5,099 nucleotides of DNA, taken from positions 1-5,099 of the forward strand of contig JBJKSO010000107.1 of the NCBI GenBank assembly GCA_046703825.1. Reading direction: 5' to 3'. A model generated the notes under the pieces. It had not been told where the DNA came from, ran no database searches, and saw only the letters and a program-made list of their open reading frames with translations. Made by a program: the position numbers and the translations under genes. The first letter of the stretch is position 1. Each line of letters starts with the position of its first letter. Source of the stretch: JBJKSO01 sp046703825 (GTDB lineage Bacteria; Chloroflexota; Dormibacteria; Aeolococcales; Bog-877). Below, in pieces: positions 1 through 5,099 of this stretch.

Positions 1-900
1 TTGCTCAACCACCAGCCGATGGGCTTCTACCACCCGTCGGTGCTGGTCGAGGACGCCAAGCGGCGTGGGGTTAGGGTGCTGCCGGTGGACATCAACCGCA
101 GCCGCGCCCACTGCCGCCTGGAGCCGCTCCCGGCGGGGGGTGGACTGGGAGTGCGGCTGGGTTTCAACTACGTTCGCGAGCTGGGCAAGGTGTGGCGAGA
201 ACGGCTGGAGCGGGAGCGCGACCGGGGCGAGTACCAGTCCCCGGAGGACTTCTGGCACCGAACCCGCCTGCCCCGGCCGGCGCTGGAATCGTTAGTGCTA
301 CTGGGCGCCTTCGACGGCTTCCAGCCGCGCCGCCGGGCCCTACTGTGGCGGCTCAAGACGGTGGAGGAGGAGCTGAGCACTGCGCCCGCTCAGGCGGTTG
401 CCGTTCAGCAGAGCTTGCTGCCGCTGCCGGCGCCGCCGCCCTCGCTCCCGGAGGCAAAGAAGCTGGACCGCGCCGCCGAGGATTACCGGCTGATGGGGCT
501 GACGACCGGTCCCCAGCTGGTGTCCTTCTTCCGCGAGGGGCTGGCCCGGCAGGGGGTAACCGCGCTGGCGGTGGCCCGGGGGTCTGCCTCGGGGACCCAG
601 CTGCGAGTGGCGGGTCTGGTGATCACCCGACAGGCGCCCCACTCAGCCCACGGAATGCGGTTCTTCACCGTCATGGACGAGACCGGCCACCTGGATCTGG
701 TCTTCCGACCCCAGGTCTACCGCGCCAACCGCCGCCTGGCCCGGGGCCAGGCGCTGCTCTGTGCCGAGGGGGTGCTGCAGTCGGCGGACGGGGCGGTGAG
801 CCTGGTGGTGCAGAGGCTGCTGAGGCTGCCTGAACCCAAGAGCTCCACCCCGACCGCATCCACCATCGCCACCCTCGACCTCTCCCACGACTACCGCTGA
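1..900 (+). CDS. dnaE2: Error-prone DNA polymerase DnaE2, C-terminal part (5' end off the window)
   Basis: DnaE2 is a C-family polymerase alpha subunit used in damage-induced translesion synthesis and mutagenesis. Only the last 299 codons or so are here: the frame is open from base 1, and the first residues (LLNHQPMGFYHPSVLVEDA) are an internal conserved block, so the TTG at position 1 is not the true start. Family members are usually about 1,000-1,100 residues. Seen in order: the QPMGFY block with PVDINRS (about 1-35), a helix-hairpin-helix-like stretch from LGFNYVRELG to LLGAFDGF (about 53-106), a variable Pro/Ala linker (about 125-155), EDYRLMGL (160-167), and an OB-fold (about 201-278) with VAGLVITRQ and FFTVMDETG. 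The protein ends about 20 residues after the OB-fold, without the longer tail of replicative DnaE1, and its last residues (LSHDYR) resemble DnaE2 ends as I remember them. The polymerase catalytic aspartates lie upstream and cannot be checked. No imuA or imuB partner is visible. Confidence 0.93.
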   Translation: MLNHQPMGFYHPSVLVEDAKRRGVRVLPVDINRSRAHCRLEPLPAGGGLGVRLGFNYVRELGKVWRERLERERDRGEYQSPEDFWHRTRLPRPALESLVLLGAFDGFQPRRRALLWRLKTVEEELSTAPAQAVAVQQSLLPLPAPPPSLPEAKKLDRAAEDYRLMGLTTGPQLVSFFREGLARQGVTALAVARGSASGTQLRVAGLVITRQAPHSAHGMRFFTVMDETGHLDLVFRPQVYRANRRLARGQALLCAEGVLQSADGAVSLVVQRLLRLPEPKSSTPTASTIATLDLSHDYR

Positions 901-1026
901 AGCACTCAGGGGCCGACTACCCGCCCCCGGAACCAAGAAGGCTGGGAGTACTCCTGGACCGCTCACGCGTCCTTCCCGCGGCTCTATCCCCGATCGAGGT
1001 GCCTCAGGTCGGGGATACTGAGAGCG
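901..1026. other. Spacer between dnaE2 and the sugar operon
   Basis: This is the only non-coding stretch of the window. It must hold the end of the dnaE2 transcript and, if the operon is transcribed separately, its promoter. Three symmetric elements are visible: a 5-bp GC stem (909-913 with 923-927), a perfect 10-bp palindrome GGAGTACTCC (945-954), and the stronger inverted repeat at 985-1017. None is followed by a T-run, so no classic intrinsic terminator can be called. No convincing -35/-10 pair is seen. GATACT at 1014-1019 could be a weak -10 that would place transcription start at or next to the ATG (a leaderless message), but this is speculative. Confidence 0.6.
985..1017. repeat. Perfect 9-bp inverted repeat just upstream of the mutase gene
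   Basis: The arms TATCCCCGA (985-993) and TCGGGGATA (1009-1017) are exact reverse complements separated by 15 bases. Within the loop, GAG (996-998) and CTC (1003-1005) can pair further around GTGC. The right arm ends 9 bases before the ATG at 1027. The element could be an operator with half-sites about two helical turns apart, an RNA hairpin next to the start codon, or part of the dnaE2 terminator. The lack of a T-tract argues against a standard terminator. The symmetry is read directly from the sequence; the function is inferred. Confidence 0.5.
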
Positions 1027-1800
1027 ATGCGGGCAAGGGCGAGCGAACCCGCCAAGCGGCCTCCCGGCTCGGCGGCTGAGCTCTTCGATGGGTCGGTGCA
1101 GGCCTGCCTCTTCGACCTGGATGGTGTGCTCACCGACACCGCCAGCGTCCATGCGGCCGCCTGGAAAGCGGTCTTCGACCGCCTCCTCGCCGAGCGTGGC
1201 TGCCGACGGGAATTCGACCCGGCTGCCGACTACGATCGGTTCGTGGACGGGAAGCCGCGCTACGACGGCGTCCGCGATTTCCTGGCCTCTCGGGGGATCA
1301 GCCTCCCCGAGGGAAGTCGGGATGCGGCCCCCGGCCTCGAGACGGTGTGCAGCGTCGGAAACCTCAAGGAGGAGCACTTTCTGGAACTGCTGGATCGATC
1401 CGGTGTCCACCCCTACCCCGGCTCGGAGCGGCTGCTGCAGGAGGTGGTCAAGGCAGGGCTGGGGACCGCGGTGGTCTCGTCAAGCGCCAATACGCAGAAG
1501 GTCGTAGCCGCCGCTGGTCTCACGGCCTGGCTGCAGGTGCGCGTGGACGGCCTGGTCATCCGCGAGCGTGGCCTGCGGGGTAAGCCCGCCCCCGACAGCT
1601 ACCTGGAGGCCGCCCGCCAGCTGGGCGTCGACCCCTCCCGGGCAGCGATTTTCGAGGACGCGCTGGCGGGGGTGGAGGCGGGCCGGGCGGGGGGGTTCCA
1701 GGTGGTGGTCGGGGTCGCCCGCAACAACTCAGCGGCAGCGCTGGCGGCGCATGGCGCCACGGTGGTGGTCAGGGATCTGGCCGATTTGCTGCCGCGGTGA
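1027..1800 (+). CDS. pgmB: Beta-phosphoglucomutase-type HAD enzyme
   Basis: Predicted cytosolic enzyme that interconverts beta-D-glucose 1-phosphate and glucose 6-phosphate through beta-glucose 1,6-bisphosphate. All HAD motifs are present in 257 residues: DLDGVLTD with nucleophile D30 and acid/base D32; SSS at 151-153 (motif II); K186 in GKPAPD (motif III); and E210-D211 in IFEDALAGVEAG (Mg site). Residues typical of the mutase rather than a plain phosphatase are also there: T38, H42 and R79 align by spacing with T16, H20 and R49 of Lactococcus lactis beta-PGM. The protein is longer than the roughly 220-residue Lactococcus enzyme because of an N-terminal extension (about 25 residues) and a larger cap, as in the mycobacterial homologue Rv3400 from memory. 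ATG 1027 is chosen because the extension length suits that group. GAGAG at 1020-1024 sits too close to be a good ribosome site, and an in-frame GTG at 1096 is an alternative. The stop overlaps the next start by 4 bases. Confidence 0.9.
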   Translation: MRARASEPAKRPPGSAAELFDGSVQACLFDLDGVLTDTASVHAAAWKAVFDRLLAERGCRREFDPAADYDRFVDGKPRYDGVRDFLASRGISLPEGSRDAAPGLETVCSVGNLKEEHFLELLDRSGVHPYPGSERLLQEVVKAGLGTAVVSSSANTQKVVAAAGLTAWLQVRVDGLVIRERGLRGKPAPDSYLEAARQLGVDPSRAAIFEDALAGVEAGRAGGFQVVVGVARNNSAAALAAHGATVVVRDLADLLPR

Positions 1801-4169
1801 TCGGGCACCCCAACTACCCGGTCGAGCCCTGGGCGCTGAGGGAGGTCAGGCTGGACCTCTCGCTCCTGGCGCAGACCGAGTCCCTGTTCGCGCTTTCCAA
1901 CGGACACCTGGGCCTGCGCGGCAATCTCGACGAAGGCGAGCCCCACGCGATCAGCGGCACCTACCTGAACGGCGTCTACGAGGCCTACCCGCTGCCGGCG
2001 GCGGAGCTCGCCTACGGCCAACCGGAGACCGCCGAGACGGTGGTCAACGTCACCAACGGCAAGCTGATACGCCTGCTCGTGGACGACGAGCCGCTTGACG
2101 TTCGCTACGGCACCCTGACCCAGCACGAGCGCGTCCTCGATCTCCGGACGGGGTTGCTGACGCGCACGGTCGAGTGGACTTCTCCGGCGGGGCGCAGCGT
2201 GCGCATCCACTCGGTGCGGCTGGTCTCGCTGGTGCATCGCAGCCTGGCCGCGGTCAGGTACTCAGTCCAGCCGCTCGACGGTGACATCAGGGTGGTGCTG
2301 CAGTCGGAGCTGGTGGCCAACGAGCCGCCACCGGAGCCGCTGGGGGACCCCCGTTCCAGCGCGGGGCTGCACGCGCCCCTGCAGCCCCTGGTCCATGAAG
2401 ACTTCGGGCGGCGCGCCGCGCTGCTGCACCTGACCACCTCGAGCCAGCTGCGACTGGCTTCCGCAATGGACCACGAGATCGACGGCCCCGGCAACACCCA
2501 GGTGATCACCGAGAGCCACCCCAACATGGCCCGGATCACCGCGGCCGCCGACCTCGGCCGCGACGAGGCGCTCACCCTGACCAAGTACTTCGGCTATGCA
2601 TGGTCCAGCACCCGCTCGGCCCCATCCCTGCGGGCTCAGGTGGATGCGGCGGTGGCGGCCGGCAGGCACCGCGGCTGGCAGGGCTTGGTGGACGCGCAGA
2701 AGCAGTTCCTGACTCGGTTCTGGGAGGGTGCCGACGTCGAGCTGGAGGGGGACGAGGAGCTGCAGCAGGCGGTCCGCTTCGGCATGTTCCACGTTCTGCA
2801 GGCGGGTGTGCGCGCCGAGCAGCGGGCCCTGCCCGCCAAGGGGCTGACCGGTCCCGGCTACGACGGCCACGCCTTTTGGGACACCGAGACGTACGTGTTG
2901 CCGATGCTGACCTACACTGCGCCGGAGGCGGCTCGGGACGCGCTGCGGTGGCGTCAGAACACCGTCCAGCTGGCGCGGGCGCGAGCCCGCCAGCTGAACC
3001 TGAAGGGGGCGGCCTACCCCTGGCGCACCATCAGTGGACGGGAGTGTTCCGGCTACTGGCCGGCCAGCGTGGCCGCCTTCCACATCAACGCGGACATCGC
3101 GGACGCCGCGGTCCGCTATCAGCAGGCCACCGGCGATGAGCAGTTCGCGGAGCAGACGGCCGTGGAGCTGCTGGTGGAAACCGCGCGGATGTGGGCTTCG
3201 CTGGGGCACCGCGGTGCGTCGGGCAAATTCCACATCGACGGGGTGACCGGGCCCGACGAGTACAGCGCGCTGGCCGACGACAACATCTACACCAACCTCA
3301 TGGCGCGCCGGAACCTGGCCGAGGCGGCCAAGGCCGCGCGTCGCTTCCCGGCGGCGGCAAGTCGCCTCCAGGTCCAGGAGGCTGAGATCGAGTTCTGGTG
3401 TCTGGCGGCGGAGCGCATGGCGGTGCCGGTCGACGCCGCCCTCGGGGTGCACTCGCAGGCGCAGGGGTTCACGCACCACGATCGCTGGGACTTTGAACGA
3501 ACCAAGGACAACCAGTACCCGCTGTTCCTGAACTTCGCCTACTTTGACCTCTACCGCAAGCAGGTGATCAAGCAACCTGATCTGGTGCTGGCACTCTTCC
3601 TCTGCGGGGACGCCTTCACCCCGGCCGAGAAGGCACGCAACTTCTCCTACTACGACGCGCTCACCGTGCGCGACTCCTCCCTGGCTGCCTGCATCAACGC
3701 CGTGATCGCGGCCGAAGTGGGAGCGCTCGATCTTGCCTACGACTACTTCGGCGAGGCCTCGCTCATGGATCTCGAGGACCTCGAGCACAACGTTCGCGAC
3801 GGGCTCCACCTGGCATCGCTGGCGGGAAGCTGGCTCGCCGCCGTGGCGGGTTTTGGGGGCATGCGCGATCATTCGGGCCGGATTGAGTTCTCGCCGCGCC
3901 TGCCGGGGCCGCTGCGCCGGCTCACCTTCCGGGTCCGGACCCGCGGCCAGGTGATCAAGGTGACGGTGGAGGCGGAGAGGGCCGTCTACGAGCTCGTCAG
4001 CGGGGAGGGACTGGTGGTGCTGCACCACGGCGAGGAGGTGCAGCTGGCTCCCCGAGCTCCGCTGGAGCGACCGATCGCGCCCCCACCCCCGCTGCTGCAC
4101 TGCGAGCAGCCGCGGCATCGGGCGCCCGAGCACCGGCCGGGCCCCGCCGACGCGGGGACCGGGCGGTGA
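1797..4169 (+). CDS. GH65 alpha-glucoside phosphorylase, probably trehalose phosphorylase-like
   Basis: Predicted cytosolic inverting phosphorylase that splits an alpha-linked glucose disaccharide with phosphate, releasing beta-glucose 1-phosphate for the mutase encoded just upstream. The 790 residues follow the GH65 plan: N-terminal beta-sandwich (about 8-265, with ESLFALSNGHLGLRGNLDEGEP), helical linker (about 280-315), (alpha/alpha)6 barrel (about 320-690) and a small C-terminal beta domain (about 695-755). Key sites: FWDTE 360-364; E488 in DGVTGPDEY, the general acid (E487 in Lactobacillus brevis maltose phosphorylase); and K592-Q593 in VIKQPD, matching the family's phosphate-binding Lys-Gln and favouring phosphorolysis over hydrolysis. 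The loop WRTISGRECSGYWPAS (409-424) resembles trehalose phosphorylase-like members rather than maltose or kojibiose enzymes, but substrate remains inference. The GTG start overlaps the mutase stop (GTGA, 1797-1800), and the N-terminus fits the family. No clear Shine-Dalgarno is seen, so coupling is likely. The last 35 residues (756-790) are a Pro/Arg-rich tail outside the domain. Confidence 0.9.
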   Translation: MIGHPNYPVEPWALREVRLDLSLLAQTESLFALSNGHLGLRGNLDEGEPHAISGTYLNGVYEAYPLPAAELAYGQPETAETVVNVTNGKLIRLLVDDEPLDVRYGTLTQHERVLDLRTGLLTRTVEWTSPAGRSVRIHSVRLVSLVHRSLAAVRYSVQPLDGDIRVVLQSELVANEPPPEPLGDPRSSAGLHAPLQPLVHEDFGRRAALLHLTTSSQLRLASAMDHEIDGPGNTQVITESHPNMARITAAADLGRDEALTLTKYFGYAWSSTRSAPSLRAQVDAAVAAGRHRGWQGLVDAQKQFLTRFWEGADVELEGDEELQQAVRFGMFHVLQAGVRAEQRALPAKGLTGPGYDGHAFWDTETYVLPMLTYTAPEAARDALRWRQNTVQLARARARQLNLKGAAYPWRTISGRECSGYWPASVAAFHINADIADAAVRYQQATGDEQFAEQTAVELLVETARMWASLGHRGASGKFHIDGVTGPDEYSALADDNIYTNLMARRNLAEAAKAARRFPAAASRLQVQEAEIEFWCLAAERMAVPVDAALGVHSQAQGFTHHDRWDFERTKDNQYPLFLNFAYFDLYRKQVIKQPDLVLALFLCGDAFTPAEKARNFSYYDALTVRDSSLAACINAVIAAEVGALDLAYDYFGEASLMDLEDLEHNVRDGLHLASLAGSWLAAVAGFGGMRDHSGRIEFSPRLPGPLRRLTFRVRTRGQVIKVTVEAERAVYELVSGEGLVVLHHGEEVQLAPRAPLERPIAPPPPLLHCEQPRHRAPEHRPGPADAGTGR

Positions 4170-5099
4170 GCCTCTATCCCAACGCTGGATCGGGCGCGGC
4201 GAAACTGGCGCGCCGCTGGCTCCGGGCGATGGACCAGCACCCGTGGGTCATGCGCATGGTCGGCCTGATCCCTCTGGCACTGGGGGTGGCGGTGGTGGTG
4301 GCCGTGATCTTCGGTCTGGGGGCGGACAAGTTCGTCTCGGCTGCCCAGCACTTCAATCCCGTCTACGCACCCCTGATCGCGGCGCTCTCGTTGCTCTGGT
4401 ATCTGCTGCAAGGGATCCGCTGGCACCCGATGCTGGTCGATAGCGGTGCCCAGCTCGGCTGGGGGGACACCGCGCTGCTCAACCTGGCCGGCCAGTCCAC
4501 CGGGCTTCTGCCGGGTGGGGAGCTGACGCGGGCGGTGCTGGTCAGCCGCTGCGGCGCGATTGGGATCGGGGTCTCGGTGGCGACCATCACGGTTCAGGAG
4601 ATGAGCTACCTGGTGCTGCTCATGGTCGCTGCCATTCCCGGCGCGCTGCACTACCAGCTGGCCGAGGTGGGAGTCCTGGTGATCTTCTTCGGCACCCTGG
4701 GGGCGATGCTGGTGCTGCTGGAGCCGGCCGCCTTTCGCCTACTGATTCGGCAGGTCGAACGGCACCGCCTGACCCGCATATTTGGGCCGGACCTGCGCCA
4801 ACTGCACGAGGAGGTGGTGTTCCTGCTCCGCCGCTGGGACACCTTCGCGTGGTCCCTGGTCAGTGTGGTGCAGGTCTTTGTCCTGGCCACCATGTTCTGG
4901 CTGGTTCTCCGCGCCTTGTCTCCCGGTGCCGTCAGCTGGACCAACGCGGCCCTGGTGATCGCGGTCTCCTATATCGCCGGCGCGGTCATCGTCAGCCCGG
5001 GCGGCCTGGGCGGCTTCGAGGCGGCGTGCATCGGCATGCTGGTGGCGGTCGGCGCCCCCTACGGGGTGGCGACCGCGGCGCCCCTGATCCAGCGGGCCG
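4166..5099 (+). CDS. Flippase-like multi-pass membrane protein (UPF0104 / LPG-synthase TM family), 3' end off the window
   Basis: An open frame runs from GTG 4166 to the right edge with no stop, giving 311 codons; the family is usually about 300-350 residues, so little is missing. A short basic N-terminus (K13, R16, R17, R20) precedes hydrophobic segments at about 32-51, 67-85, 132-158, 168-186, 227-248, 261-276 and 286-300. Two family signatures are clear: LLPGGELTRAVLVSRCG (114-130) followed by a Gln-Glu (144-145) in the next helix, and SPGGLGGFEAACIGMLVAVGAP (277-298). These place it with YbhN, AglD and the membrane part of MprF, proteins linked to moving or modifying lipids and lipid-linked sugars in the cytoplasmic membrane. 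The specific substrate cannot be told. The start overlaps the GH65 stop (GTGA, 4166-4169), and GGGGA at 4154-4158 lies 7 bases before it as a possible ribosome site. This makes it the third gene of the operon. Confidence 0.87.
   Translation, partial: MSLYPNAGSGAAKLARRWLRAMDQHPWVMRMVGLIPLALGVAVVVAVIFGLGADKFVSAAQHFNPVYAPLIAALSLLWYLLQGIRWHPMLVDSGAQLGWGDTALLNLAGQSTGLLPGGELTRAVLVSRCGAIGIGVSVATITVQEMSYLVLLMVAAIPGALHYQLAEVGVLVIFFGTLGAMLVLLEPAAFRLLIRQVERHRLTRIFGPDLRQLHEEVVFLLRRWDTFAWSLVSVVQVFVLATMFWLVLRALSPGAVSWTNAALVIAVSYIAGAVIVSPGGLGGFEAACIGMLVAVGAPYGVATAAPLIQRA

Noticed and set aside
1..3. TTG at the first base as the start of a 299-residue protein
   Set aside because: The sequence right after it is an internal conserved block of DnaE2, so the gene clearly continues to the left of the window.
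192..833. Open frame in another + frame inside dnaE2
   Set aside because: The translation is low-complexity Gly/Ala/Pro, while the overlapping frame has clear DnaE2 motifs.
909..927. Possible intrinsic terminator hairpin after dnaE2
   Set aside because: The stem is only 5 bp (GGGGC/GCCCC) with a 9-base loop and no T-run, so it is not distinguishable from chance in GC-rich DNA.
643..1410. Open frame on the - strand spanning the end of dnaE2, the spacer and the start of the mutase gene
   Set aside because: It crosses two well-supported + strand genes and shows no family motif, consistent with low stop-codon density in GC-rich DNA.
2262..4133. Long open frame on the - strand (623 codons) opposite the GH65 gene
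   Set aside because: It is a GC-rich shadow: its translation is rich in Arg, Gln, Val and His without any recognisable domain, while the + strand frame carries every GH65 motif.
3986..4651. Open frame on the - strand opposite the GH65/membrane gene junction
   Set aside because: The + strand membrane protein reads through this region with family signatures; the reverse frame has Arg/Gln/His-rich shadow composition.

Overview
The window is GC-rich and tightly packed with genes on the + strand. It suggests a high-GC bacterium of the Actinomycetota, Dormibacterota or Chloroflexota type. That rests on GTG start codons, 4-base stop/start overlaps, a DnaE2-type polymerase, and a beta-phosphoglucomutase + GH65 gene pair that I recall from mycobacteria (Rv3400/Rv3401). 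Sequence alone does not let me name the species or phylum.

Layout. Positions 1-900 hold the 3' end of an error-prone DNA polymerase gene (dnaE2), cut by the left edge. A 126-bp spacer (901-1026) follows, with a perfect 9-bp inverted repeat ending 9 bases before the next start codon. Positions 1027-1800 encode a beta-phosphoglucomutase-type HAD enzyme. Positions 1797-4169 encode a glycoside hydrolase family 65 enzyme that looks like an inverting alpha-glucoside phosphorylase, most likely trehalose phosphorylase-like. Positions 4166 to the right edge hold a multi-pass membrane protein of the flippase-like / lysylphosphatidylglycerol-synthase transmembrane family (UPF0104, YbhN/AglD-like), cut by the edge.

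How the genes work together. The last three genes are joined by two GTGA overlaps, so they are almost certainly one translationally coupled operon. A GH65 phosphorylase would split a disaccharide such as trehalose with phosphate into beta-glucose 1-phosphate and glucose. The mutase would then turn beta-glucose 1-phosphate into glucose 6-phosphate for central metabolism. The membrane protein is the unexpected member: its family is tied to lipid or lipid-linked sugar handling, so its role beside a cytosolic disaccharide pathway is open. dnaE2 serves SOS mutagenesis elsewhere and is probably only a neighbour.

I see no RNA genes, CRISPR arrays, mobile elements or phage parts. The phosphorylase/mutase pair is a known type of system. 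The membrane partner and the hairpin at the operon start are the least explained parts.
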